A stretch of 64,000 nt of DNA, taken from assembly GCA_934597535.1 (NCBI GenBank), contig CAKTRT010000002.1, positions 1-64,000 on the forward strand. The letters run 5' to 3'. A program made the translations under genes and the position numbers. Each line of letters opens with the position of its first letter. Within the stretch, counting starts at the first letter, position 1. The notes under the pieces are model-generated. The model did not search any database. It worked only from the letters and a program-made list of their open reading frames with translations, and had not been told where the DNA came from. Shown here piece after piece: positions 19,911 through 27,358 of this stretch. This DNA comes from an uncultured Oscillospiraceae bacterium. Its GTDB lineage: Bacteria; Bacillota; Clostridia; Oscillospirales; Oscillospiraceae.

Positions 19911-20004
19911 GGTAATGTCAGCAATGACGGTATCGCCTTCATCGCTGGTATGCACCTTGAAAACTGGACATGGCACCTTACACACCATTCAAAGGAGGAA
20001 TTCT

Positions 20005-20880
20005 ATGAAATTATTAATTCTAAGTTCCAAGTCTTACGATCCCCAAGGACCCAACTACGGAGACTGTTTCCTCATTGATACAGGAACCGCCCTCGTGGTC
20101 TATGACTGCGGCTGCGAAGAGCACGCTAAAAGGGTCGAGAATTATATGTTGACCAATGGCTATTCTGAGACCATCGTCATCTTGTCCCACAATGATGCCG
20201 ATCACTTCGATGGTATCCCTTACCTGGTCGAAAAGGGCCTGGTATCCAAAGTCTATACCCAACTGTTCCTCAAACACAAGGATGAAATTCTTAAATTGTT
20301 AGACGACGGCAGAGCGACTGATCATTCCGTGGGCGAACGAATCAAAAAGGTCTATAGCAACATCGCCAGCCTGAGCAAACAGGTAACCCTTGTTGATGTC
20401 CTTACCGCCAGCGAAATCGTCTCTGGCGTAAACATCGTCGGTCCCACGGAAGACTACGCTCTCGATACTATCACGAAAGCCCTGGACTCCAACGAGAGCA
20501 ACCGCATTGACGCTGAGACGGTAATCAACGCCGCCAGCGTACAGGTGTCCGTTGACTTCACTCAAACTCAGTGTCTCCTCTGTGGCGACGCTTCTTTCGA
20601 GGCTATTAAGGACAAGCTCACCGATTACTCTGTGATCCAACTTCCTCACCACGGGAAACCCGATACCGCTGAAAAGATCTTCGAGGCAAAGCGCGGCAAA
20701 AACAGTACCGTCTATTTCGTCAGCGATAACACAGGGAACAGCAACGGAGGCTCTCTCAAGCTAAAGACCCTCGGCAAGGATGTCCGTAAGACAACCAACA
20801 ACGATATCCATTATCCCCCCAGCATCGGTTCTTCCGGAATTGGTTCAGGTTCCCGTCGTACCTTAGGCTTCAACTATTGA
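20005..20880 (+). CDS. metallo-beta-lactamase-fold hydrolase, ComEC-C-terminus-like
   Basis: A 291-aa soluble protein with the MBL metal motif SHNDADHFDG (HxDxDH, about residue 70). Later metal-ligand regions are CLLCGDASFEAI (Asp) and IQLPHHGKPDTAE (His-His-Gly). This set resembles the nuclease/phosphodiesterase MBL domains of ComEC and of conflict-system hydrolases. The start is ATG 20005, seven bases after AAAGGAGGA. It opens a three-gene operon: the next gene starts 20 bases after its stop with AAGGAG at once. The substrate is unknown; a nucleic acid or a nucleotide signal is plausible from the fold. Confidence 0.82.
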   Translation: MKLLILSSKSYDPQGPNYGDCFLIDTGTALVVYDCGCEEHAKRVENYMLTNGYSETIVILSHNDADHFDGIPYLVEKGLVSKVYTQLFLKHKDEILKLLDDGRATDHSVGERIKKVYSNIASLSKQVTLVDVLTASEIVSGVNIVGPTEDYALDTITKALDSNESNRIDAETVINAASVQVSVDFTQTQCLLCGDASFEAIKDKLTDYSVIQLPHHGKPDTAEKIFEAKRGKNSTVYFVSDNTGNSNGGSLKLKTLGKDVRKTTNNDIHYPPSIGSSGIGSGSRRTLGFNY

Positions 20881-20899
20881 AAGGAGCGTGACGCCATCG

Positions 20900-21343
20900 A
20901 TGACTTACATCCTGCAACCCCTCTTCGAACCCGAGCTGGCTGCTCGAAAAGAATACCTTCTTTACGCCTACCACTTCTATTTTGTTGAAGTGAAACGAAC
21001 TTCCAGTTTCATCGAACTGAAAAGTTTCCCGTTCAGAGACGACAACATCGTAATGTTGTACGGTCATTACCCCTGGATTATGTTCTTTTTCGCTAAATAT
21101 GGAGCAGAGCTTAAGGATAAAACGAAAATCATCAACTCATGTTATCCCAGCCTTGCTGTCCCTCTGCTCAAACAGCATCATATCTACTACAGCAAGGTGA
21201 ATTCAAACGGAGAAGCCTGCTGCTATGATGGCAGCAACTTCGGTTTCTCCTTCGACATAACTGATTCGGAACTGGATGCACTAAACTCTGCACATCTCCC
21301 TCTGATTGAGCAAATCGAATTTGCTTACGAAAGGGTGGCGTAA
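20900..21343 (+). CDS. unknown 147-residue protein in the MBL operon
   Basis: No family recognised. The protein begins MTYILQPLFEPELAARKEY. It contains an aromatic-rich central part (FRDDNIVMLYGHYPWIMFFF, then AKYGAELKD) and a Cys/Gly/Phe-rich patch (EACCYDGSNFGFSF) near residue 115. It appears soluble. ATG 20900 is preferred over the in-frame GTG at 20888, because the ribosome site AAGGAG ends at 20886, too near the GTG. It sits between the MBL hydrolase and a membrane protein with gaps of 19 and 2 bases, so all three should act together. Confidence 0.7.
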   Translation: MTYILQPLFEPELAARKEYLLYAYHFYFVEVKRTSSFIELKSFPFRDDNIVMLYGHYPWIMFFFAKYGAELKDKTKIINSCYPSLAVPLLKQHHIYYSKVNSNGEACCYDGSNFGFSFDITDSELDALNSAHLPLIEQIEFAYERVA

Positions 21344-21345
21344 CG

Positions 21346-22062
21346 ATGAATATGAATCTCTTCGACACATATAACCTCCGCGCTCGTCTTTGTGTCAGTA
21401 TCTTCTACGCGACCCCATTCATCTTTGATATCATCTGCCTCACACACAAGACTTTCTCCGTCACCGAAGGTGTTGTCTTGTCCGCAGTATGTGTTACTGT
21501 GTGTCAGGCATTGCTTGGTATACATCGTGTTCCTACAAACGGGCAGCCTGTCAAAAATACAGCTGCTGAGCTTCTCTTACCCTCATCGACTCTGTCGGCA
21601 GGGACTCGTGCTCGTTACTACCGTAAGCTCGCATCATTCGAACCCGAGTTCCAGCCGTTGCTCGACTATATAAGCTTTAGCTCTCATAATGCTGAAAGCC
21701 ACTCCTCCGACATCAGTAAGCTATGCAACGATGTTATCTCTTGGCTGCGAGCAAAAACACGTAATCCAGAAACATTCCGGCTGGTGCATGAAGAGAACAT
21801 CAATTATGGATATATACGGAATATGCTACGGCTAAAACCTATCGGTATCGGAGTTAATCTCTTTGCCGTTATTTTCTTCGGCATTTATATCATTTCTATC
21901 ACCAGCACATTTACATGGAATGAACAAGGAATATACTGTCTATGCCTAGTTGTACACCTGATCTCATTTCTGTATCTCCATCGGTGCATTAACAATTCCT
22001 CTGTCGATGCTGCAGCCACACGTTATGCGTATGCGTTGTTAGAGGCGATTGACATTCTTTAA
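21346..22062 (+). CDS. membrane protein with two pairs of helices, last gene of MBL operon
   Basis: A 238-aa protein with hydrophobic segments at about 16-35, 42-60, 168-188 and 196-214. They form two hairpins around a charged cytosolic loop of ~100 residues (RARYYRKLASFEPEFQPLLD ... SWLRAKTRNPETFRLVHEEN). The layout recalls the small multi-pass membrane effectors of bacterial immune systems, but no family is recognised. It begins two bases after the preceding stop with AAGGGTGG as ribosome site. A long hairpin (22111-22164) follows. Role as pore-forming effector or anchor is inference. Confidence 0.7.
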   Translation: MNMNLFDTYNLRARLCVSIFYATPFIFDIICLTHKTFSVTEGVVLSAVCVTVCQALLGIHRVPTNGQPVKNTAAELLLPSSTLSAGTRARYYRKLASFEPEFQPLLDYISFSSHNAESHSSDISKLCNDVISWLRAKTRNPETFRLVHEENINYGYIRNMLRLKPIGIGVNLFAVIFFGIYIISITSTFTWNEQGIYCLCLVVHLISFLYLHRCINNSSVDAAATRYAYALLEAIDIL

Positions 22063-22110
22063 TCTCACCTAACTTCCATTATCTACAAGTGCCATATCCA
22101 GCCTTCAGGT

Positions 22111-22164
22111 AATGCCAGACGAGTTTGCAACATGTTCAACGAACTTGCAAACTCGTCTGGCATT
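22111..22164. repeat. 20-base inverted repeat after the MBL operon
   Basis: AATGCCAGACGAGTTTGCAA (22111-22130) and its exact reverse complement (22145-22164) with a 14-base loop. No T run follows, so it is not a classical terminator; it may still stop transcription or protect the 3' end. The remaining 22165-22284 shows no gene. Confidence 0.75.
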
Positions 22165-22284
22165 GCAGCTTAGAGGAGGGAATAAGTTTCCCATTAAGTA
22201 TAAAGCCTGAGAATCCCTTCGTTTTTGGATTTACTCGGCTTTTGTAGTCTTGTCCTAATCTTGCCTTCTATTTTTCGACCGCTT

Positions 22285-23577
22285 TTAGACACAAAACGCC
22301 GCATACAACGGAACAGACTTCAATCCATCTTTCTCCCCGAAATTCTTGAGCGACATCCGGATCGAGTAATCTGGTTTATAGCTATCCACGAAAACACTGA
22401 GACTGCGAGATCGGACGTGCTCCCCTTTTTTGACTTCAATACCGATGATCTGATTGCCTTTTTGCAACACAAAATCAAGTTCGGCTGTACCGCTGCTCTC
22501 CCAATAGTAAAGGTCATAGCCCTTGGCAGCAAGCTGCTGGGCCACATAGTTTTCTGTGACAGCCCCCATGAAAGTATTCCCCTCGCCGGAGAGCACCGTC
22601 TGCTGAGAGAGGCCAGATTTCATAGTAAGCAGACCTACATCGCCCATATAGAGCTTGAACGCTGACAGGTCAGCATAGACAGCGATTGGCTCAAAGGCCT
22701 GATTGATACGCTGGCATTTCAGCACAACGCCAGCCAGGTTCAGCCATTCAATGGAAGCACCGAACAGTGTCGCGCTGCCGCCTTTTTGGACGACCTTATA
22801 CTGAAACTTCTTGTTGTCTTTGGCCAGTTGCGCCGGAATGGAATTGTAGCAGGCACGGATCTTCACGCTGTCCGTATTGCTGGCATACTTCGCCATGTCC
22901 GCAATATAGTTGTCCAGGATCTCACTCTGCACCAACGGAACATCCAGAAAGCTGCCGCTTTTCAAAAAGGCATTGATACAGGCAGGCATTCCGCCAATAA
23001 TCAGATATTCTCGATACAGCTCGATGGCCTCCTGATGCAGGGCATCGGGCAGCGGTTCCATCGTTTCATAGGCTGTACAGATTTCTCCGCAGAGAAGTTC
23101 CTTGCCTCTGGCCCAGAGATACTCCTCGAAATCCAGCGGATAAAGGGTGATTGTTTCCACCTTGCCCACCGGGAAGGAATAATGCTGACGGTTTATTGCC
23201 ACACCCAGCAGGCTTCCCGCGGCCGCAATATGGAACTCCGGTGTTTCCTCGCAGAAGTATTTTAGTGCGGTCAGTGCACGCTCGCAGGATTGGATCTCAT
23301 CGAAAATGATCAGTGTTTCACCGGGAATGATGCGCTCACCGGTGGACGCCTCCAGATACCGCAGGAGGCGTTCCGGTGCGATATTGTCGTTGAAATAGGA
23401 TGCAATCGTCAGATTCGTCTCCAGATTGATATAAACCACATTTTTGAACTGCTCCTCGCCAAATTTGCGGAGGATATAGGTCTTACCCACTTGGCGGGCA
23501 CCATTGACGATCAGCGGCAGGCGGTCAGCGGTTTTATTCTTCCAATCTAAAAGCTGTTCTTCAATTTTACGCTTCAT
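22285..23577 (-). CDS. AAA (AAA_14) ATPase with C-terminal DUF4143 nuclease-like domain
   Basis: A 431-aa protein. The N-terminal AAA domain has Walker A NGARQVGKTYILRKF (about residues 24-38), Walker B TLIIFDEIQ and AAAGSLLG sensor region. The DUF4143 part ends in a PD-(D/E)XK-like sequence: SSGTAELDFVLQKGNQIIGIEVKKGE, with E, D and E-x-K spaced as in such nucleases. These proteins are frequent and mobile in gut bacteria and suspected in defence or toxin roles; function is not established. Three ATG codons lie close together; the one at 23577 is chosen because GAGGTG is six bases upstream. Confidence 0.85.
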   Translation of the reverse strand: MKRKIEEQLLDWKNKTADRLPLIVNGARQVGKTYILRKFGEEQFKNVVYINLETNLTIASYFNDNIAPERLLRYLEASTGERIIPGETLIIFDEIQSCERALTALKYFCEETPEFHIAAAGSLLGVAINRQHYSFPVGKVETITLYPLDFEEYLWARGKELLCGEICTAYETMEPLPDALHQEAIELYREYLIIGGMPACINAFLKSGSFLDVPLVQSEILDNYIADMAKYASNTDSVKIRACYNSIPAQLAKDNKKFQYKVVQKGGSATLFGASIEWLNLAGVVLKCQRINQAFEPIAVYADLSAFKLYMGDVGLLTMKSGLSQQTVLSGEGNTFMGAVTENYVAQQLAAKGYDLYYWESSGTAELDFVLQKGNQIIGIEVKKGEHVRSRSLSVFVDSYKPDYSIRMSLKNFGEKDGLKSVPLYAAFCV

Positions 23578-23589
23578 CACCATCACCTC

Positions 23590-23626
23590 ATGGATATAGT
23601 TTATCCATGATAGAAAGTTAAGTCAA
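23590..23626 (-). promoter_or_regulatory. promoter with overlapping palindrome for the AAA/DUF4143 gene
   Basis: Minus strand TTGACT (23626-23621), 17-base spacer, TAAACT (23603-23598). An inverted repeat ATGGATA/TATCCAT (23590-23596 and 23602-23608) covers the -10 and may be an operator. Confidence 0.6.
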
Positions 23627-23665
23627 GAAAAATATGTTGAAATATGATTTTTCTTGACTTAACTT
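23614..23665. terminator. long inverted repeat, probable terminator of the recombinase-SWIM transcript
   Basis: Perfect 20-base arms (AAAGTTAAGTCAAGAAAAAT at 23614-23633, complement at 23646-23665) with a 12-base loop. It starts 13 bases past the SWIM stop codon. The distal arm also contains the -35 of the next promoter, so stopping one transcript and starting the next share DNA. Confidence 0.65.
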
Positions 23666-23678
23666 TTGTTTGGTTGGT

Positions 23679-23975
23679 TCATTTGTTCTCCAGTTCCGAC
23701 AGCCGGATTGTATCCCTCTCGACCATATCATACATCATGGCAGCCAGATGGACGCACAAGCTACCAGCACCGCAGGTGCAGAACATATCATCAATGGTAT
23801 GATCCTCGTTGAGATTAATCTCTGTGAAAATGGTTTCACCACCACCATTGAACTGGCCGTCAAATTCCAGTGTAGAGCTGGGAAGGACCCGGAAAGGCTG
23901 GATCTCGTGATGATACCGTTTGACATACGCCAGGTCTTCGGGTGAAATCTGCTGCAAGTACTTGTTGATCGTCAT
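23679..23975 (-). CDS. stand-alone SWIM zinc-finger mini-protein
   Basis: A 98-aa protein with the SWIM pattern C-x-C-x(n)-C-x-H in MFCTCGAGSLCVHLAAMMYD (about residues 64-83). The preceding part (SSTLEFDGQFNGGGETIFTE) matches the beta region found before SWIM domains in SNF2 helicases, here without any helicase. GGAGGA precedes the ATG. It begins 15 bases after the tyrosine recombinase stop, so both share a transcript. It may be a truncated helicase N-terminus or a small DNA-binding accessory factor; the sequence does not decide. Confidence 0.65.
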   Translation of the reverse strand: MTINKYLQQISPEDLAYVKRYHHEIQPFRVLPSSTLEFDGQFNGGGETIFTEINLNEDHTIDDMFCTCGAGSLCVHLAAMMYDMVERDTIRLSELENK

Positions 23976-23990
23976 ATGTCATTCCTCCAA

Positions 23991-25115
23991 TTAAATTTTT
24001 TTCAGCGTCTCTGCGCTGGCCCATTTGGTTTCATATTCCAGATGGGCATACAGGTCCGCTGTGGTTTCCAAGGTGCTGTGTCCCAGCCATTGCTGTACTT
24101 CAATCAACGGAACGCGATTTTGAATCAGAACAGAGGCGCAGGTATGTCTCAAATCGTGCAGACGGATCTCCCGCAGGTCATTGTCCCGTAAAAACTGTTT
24201 GAAGCACTGGGTGAAATAGTTGGGTGCAACAGGCTCCCCTTCCCGATTCAGGCAGACATATGCATCGGCAGGGGCTGGAGCTTCTCCGTAGCGAACCGTC
24301 TTCAAATTGTAAAGCAAGGTCCACACTGTCTCCGGTATTGGAAGCGTCCGATAGCTGGATTTTCGTTTCAGGATATCCCGTTCTATGACAGCATCTGTTC
24401 CATCAGAATCGCCATAGATGCGGGTGTGCTGGATCGTAATGGTCTTGTTTTCAAAATCCACACTTCCCCACTGCAACCCCAGGACTTCGCTTCGGCGCAG
24501 CCCATAGAACACAGACAAGACAACCGGCACGTACATCCAATGCCCACGCAGCTTGTCCAGCAGCTGGTTCACTTCACTGGCAGCGTAATGGGCCGGCAAA
24601 TACTTTTGTTTCTGCGGCCGCTCTGCGATTTCGGCCACATTGCGGTCTACCAGGTCCAGCCGGACAGCATCTTTCAGCGCCTTATGGATATTGGCATGGT
24701 GATGAATGGCGGTGTTGGGCGATACTCCTTGTTCTTGCAAGTAGGCATAGTACTCTTCTAGGTCTATGGCACGCAGACCACGCAAAGGAATACCCCGCTC
24801 CCGAAAATACGGGCAAATACTGTTTTCGATCACATATTTATAATTGCGGTAAGTGGTAGGGGAAACCTTGCCTTTCATCCTGGCAAGCCATTGCAGCATA
24901 TAGTCTGCGAAAAGAGGGCCGGAAGGGCCTGGCTTACCATAAATGTCCGTATACTGCTGTCTGGCCTGCAGGAGCATATCCTCGGCGCGCCGTTTATTGC
25001 CCTGGACGGTTAGATGCGTCGCGATCCACTTAGGGGCCCGTTTTCCTGTCTCGTCATGCAGATTCAAAACGATGTACCAGTTCCCTTTCTTCTGCTGTAA
25101 ATGCCCAGACACCAT
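23991..25115 (-). CDS. tyrosine recombinase (phage/Tn916-type integrase)
   Basis: A 374-aa integrase. The N-terminal arm-binding domain is HLQQKKGNWYIVLNLHDETG, followed by the helical core-binding domain (about 75-160). The catalytic domain has Arg in YGLRRSEVLGLQW, the HDLRHTCASVL box (HxxR) and the C-terminal WLGHSTLETTADLYAHL with the nucleophilic Tyr. Start ATG 25115 has AAAGGAG nine bases upstream; the earlier ATG (25139) overlaps that site. A tRNA-Leu fragment lies 126 bases upstream, the usual place for this enzyme's attachment site. Given the serine recombinase at the other end, this may be the integrase of an older, nested element. Confidence 0.92.
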   Translation of the reverse strand: MVSGHLQQKKGNWYIVLNLHDETGKRAPKWIATHLTVQGNKRRAEDMLLQARQQYTDIYGKPGPSGPLFADYMLQWLARMKGKVSPTTYRNYKYVIENSICPYFRERGIPLRGLRAIDLEEYYAYLQEQGVSPNTAIHHHANIHKALKDAVRLDLVDRNVAEIAERPQKQKYLPAHYAASEVNQLLDKLRGHWMYVPVVLSVFYGLRRSEVLGLQWGSVDFENKTITIQHTRIYGDSDGTDAVIERDILKRKSSYRTLPIPETVWTLLYNLKTVRYGEAPAPADAYVCLNREGEPVAPNYFTQCFKQFLRDNDLREIRLHDLRHTCASVLIQNRVPLIEVQQWLGHSTLETTADLYAHLEYETKWASAETLKKI

Positions 25116-25244
25116 GATGGCACTCTCCTTTCTTTGCATCCGTTTTATTTCTCTGCGCCAGAATTATTTCTGTTTGACTGACTGCCTACCGTGCTGTAAA
25201 ATACCGCCACAACCACACCCTGCGCGGTCGCTTTTTTCGGAACG

Positions 25245-25310
25245 TTAAACGCACCGGACTCAAAATCCGACGCGAGCGTTACCATATGGGTTCGAATCCC
25301 ACCACCGATA
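25245..25310 (+). pseudogene. 3' fragment of tRNA-Leu(CAA), probable attachment-site remnant
   Basis: From about 25249 the sequence reads as the 3' two-thirds of a leucine tRNA: anticodon arm CGGA-CTCAAAA-TCCG (anticodon CAA, 25261-25263), a long variable region, T-loop GGGTTCGAATCCC, acceptor strand CACCGAT and discriminator A (25310). No complementary 5' acceptor strand (it would be ATCGGTG) or proper D-arm exists upstream. It is a fragment of the kind carried as attP/attR by tRNA-targeting tyrosine integrases. The flanks 25116-25244 and 25311-25421 hold no gene. Confidence 0.65.
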
Positions 25311-25421
25311 CTGTGGTGACTATGGACAGACTCCCATTTTGATTTGTCAACTCGTTACAATCTGTATCGGGTTGTTTTTTTTATTGAGCAGTTACGCCTT
25401 ACTTCAAATAGCTTGTCCTGT

Positions 25422-25534
25422 AAAAGTGTCCTATTGGTGCCATGACAGGTGCTGGAACCATCGTATTTTCGTCCCCGCAAAGCCTTGCAAATACTGACTT
25501 TTTTCGCAGGGTGTCCTAATGGTGCTGTGCCATG
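25422..25534. other. right end of the element (attR) with a duplicated half-site
   Basis: GTGTCCTAATG (25511-25521), ten bases, then CATG (25531-25534) at the ATPase gene junction. Ninety bases inside lies a near copy: AAAAGTGTCCTA (25422-25433), exact complement of TAGGACACTTTT at the left end (16418-16429), followed by TTGGTGC and CATG (25441-25444). The inner copy resembles the left end even more closely than the junction copy. Confidence 0.65.
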
Positions 25535-25804
25535 CGGGCTGGTGCCGTCCACGATGGCGGCGTTCCGGTCCAAAAAGATCGCGCCGTCGAGCGAATCGGG
25601 GTCGCCCGAGCAGTTGATGTACACGACGCGCTCGCCCGCGCGCTCCATCGCCGCGCCCACGCGGCGCATGAAGGTCGACTTCCCGCAGCCCGGACCGCCC
25701 TTTAAGATCATCAGATCGTCGAGCCGGCCGCCTAAAAGCTGATCGTAGAGCGAGAAAAAGCCCTCTTCGCTGTTCGCGCCGAGGAAAAAGTACAGCGGTT
25801 TCAT
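25531..25804 (-). pseudogene. P-loop ATPase, N-terminal part separated by the mobile element
   Basis: Ninety-one residues from ATG 25804 (MKPLYFFLGANSEEGFFSLY) to DGTSPH, including Walker A MILKGGPGCGKSTFMRR (about 33-49). Beyond H91 the frame enters element DNA and gains about 58 foreign residues before a stop at 25355. The rest of the protein is at 15607-16404. GGGAGGG lies eight bases before the ATG. The gene is divergent from selA. In the uninterrupted chromosome the product would have ~355 residues. Confidence 0.85.
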
Positions 25805-25905
25805 TTCAAATCCCTCCCAAAATAAAGCGTCTCTGTCTCAGCGTATGCGACCTGTTCTGTCCATGCGCACGGGCCTGCACAGAGAAAAGATTTTTCTTCG
25901 ACGGG

Positions 25906-25934
25906 TTTACTTTTCCGCGCAAACCGATTATGAT
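25906..25934 (+). promoter_or_regulatory. probable promoter of selA-selB-tRNA-Sec
   Basis: TTTACT (25906-25911), 17-base spacer, TATGAT (25929-25934), 45 bases before selA. Confidence 0.65.
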
Positions 25935-25978
25935 GATAAAGCATGATGTTAACCTGACCGGCAAAGGAGTATAAAGCG

Positions 25979-27358
25979 ATGGACAATGACCTCCTGCGCG
26001 CCATCCCCGGGGTGGATGAGCTGATGCGCCATCCCCTGTTGTGCAGCACATGTGCAGGGATCCCTGCGCCCGTGCTGACCGATGCCGTGCGCGCGGAGCT
26101 GGATGCGCTGCGCGCGCAGATCCGCAGCGGAGCGGCCACGGTGCTTCCGGATGATGAGACGCTCTGCAGGCGCGCGGCAGCGCGCGCAGAGCGCGCAAGA
26201 CTTCTGTCACTGCGCGGTGTGATCAATGCGACCGGCGTTGTGCTGCATACCAATCTTGGCCGCGCCTGCCTGAGCGAACGCGCGGCCGCCGCTGCAGCCG
26301 AGACTGCACGGGAATATTCCACACTTGAATACGATCTTTCCACCGGAGGGCGCGGAGCGCGCGGCCGCCATATCGAGCCGCTGCTCTGCCGGCTCACGGG
26401 TGCAGAGAGCGCCATGGTCGTGAATAACAATGCCGCTGCGGTGCTGTTGATCCTTACCGCGCTTGCTTCCGGCGGTGAAGTGATCACCTCACGTGGGGAG
26501 CTTGTGGAGATCGGAGGATCATTCCGCATACCGGAGATCATGGAGGCCTGCGGTGCGGCGCTGCACGAGGTGGGCGCTACGAACAAAACGCACCTTTCTG
26601 ATTATGAGCGCGCCATCAACGATTCGACCCGCGCTCTGATGAAGGTCCACACCAGCAATTTCCGTATCCTCGGATTTACGGAATCGGTGAGCCGCGCGGA
26701 GCTTGTCTCGCTGGCTCATACGCACGGGCTTCCGGTGATCGAGGATCTTGGCAGCGGTTCCCTTCTTCCGTTGGAGATGTTCGGCATCCGCGATGAACCG
26801 ACCGTGCAGGCGTCTGTCCGCGCAGGGGTAGATGTGATCTCCTTTTCCGGCGATAAGCTGCTTGGCGGTCCGCAGGCAGGGATCATTCTGGGAAAGGCGC
26901 GATATATCGACCTGCTCCGTCGTCATCCGCTTGCACGCGCTATGCGCGTGGACAAGATGACGCTCGCGGCGCTGGAGGCGACGCTGCGAGCTTATGCCGA
27001 CGGCACTGCCGCAGCGGAGCTCCCGACACTGCAGATGCTTGCGCTGACGCAGGAAGAGCTGTGTGCGCGGGCAACGGAGCTTTGTGCGATGCTCACGTCG
27101 CAGGACATTGATGCCGCCGTTGTTACCGCGGAGGATCCGGTTGGCGGCGGCAGCGTTCCCGTTCAGATGCTGCCCTCTTATGCGGTTGCCGTTCTGCCTC
27201 ACCGCTGCAGTGTGGACACGCTGGAAACGCGCCTGCGCGGGTGGAAAACGCCCATTGTCGTCCGCATTGCGCACGACCGTGTGCAGCTTGGCGTGCGTAC
27301 ATTGCAGCGCGGACAGTTTGCCGCGCTGTGCGAGGCGCTTGCAGAAACCGCGCGATGA
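25979..27358 (+). CDS. selA: L-seryl-tRNA(Sec) selenium transferase
   Basis: PLP enzyme that converts seryl-tRNA(Sec) to selenocysteyl-tRNA(Sec) with selenophosphate. The 459-aa length is normal. Visible are the N-terminal helical domain (RAIPGVDELM), the NATGVVLHTNLGRACLSE segment, and the PLP lysine in FSGDKLLGGPQAG near residue 291. AAAGGAG precedes the ATG. The stop codon overlaps the selB start (ATGA). The selenophosphate donor enzyme SelD is not encoded in this window. Confidence 0.96.
   Translation: MDNDLLRAIPGVDELMRHPLLCSTCAGIPAPVLTDAVRAELDALRAQIRSGAATVLPDDETLCRRAAARAERARLLSLRGVINATGVVLHTNLGRACLSERAAAAAAETAREYSTLEYDLSTGGRGARGRHIEPLLCRLTGAESAMVVNNNAAAVLLILTALASGGEVITSRGELVEIGGSFRIPEIMEACGAALHEVGATNKTHLSDYERAINDSTRALMKVHTSNFRILGFTESVSRAELVSLAHTHGLPVIEDLGSGSLLPLEMFGIRDEPTVQASVRAGVDVISFSGDKLLGGPQAGIILGKARYIDLLRRHPLARAMRVDKMTLAALEATLRAYADGTAAAELPTLQMLALTQEELCARATELCAMLTSQDIDAAVVTAEDPVGGGSVPVQMLPSYAVAVLPHRCSVDTLETRLRGWKTPIVVRIAHDRVQLGVRTLQRGQFAALCEALAETAR

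Larger units (their letters stand above)
16401..25534. mobile_element. roughly 9.1-kb integrative element inserted in a P-loop ATPase gene
   Basis: The insertion splits one reading frame: DGTSPH ends the right flank and HVLEPTY begins the left flank. Fusing the element ends at the shared CATG gives an 11-base inverted repeat (GTGTCCTAATG ... CATTAGGACAC, 23 bases apart) nearly centred on CATG. That is the symmetry and size of a large serine recombinase attP. Contents: serine recombinase, 38-aa protein, ATPase, MBL operon, AAA/DUF4143 ATPase, SWIM protein, tyrosine recombinase, tRNA-Leu fragment. The cargo (18.3-22.3 kb) is clearly AT-richer than the chromosome. No conjugation or replication genes are seen, so it is at most mobilisable. 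Confidence 0.85.

Noticed and set aside
25201-25310. A complete tRNA-Leu gene
   Set aside because: No 5' acceptor strand complementary to CACCGAT and no D-arm of normal shape lie upstream; only the 3' part is tRNA-like.
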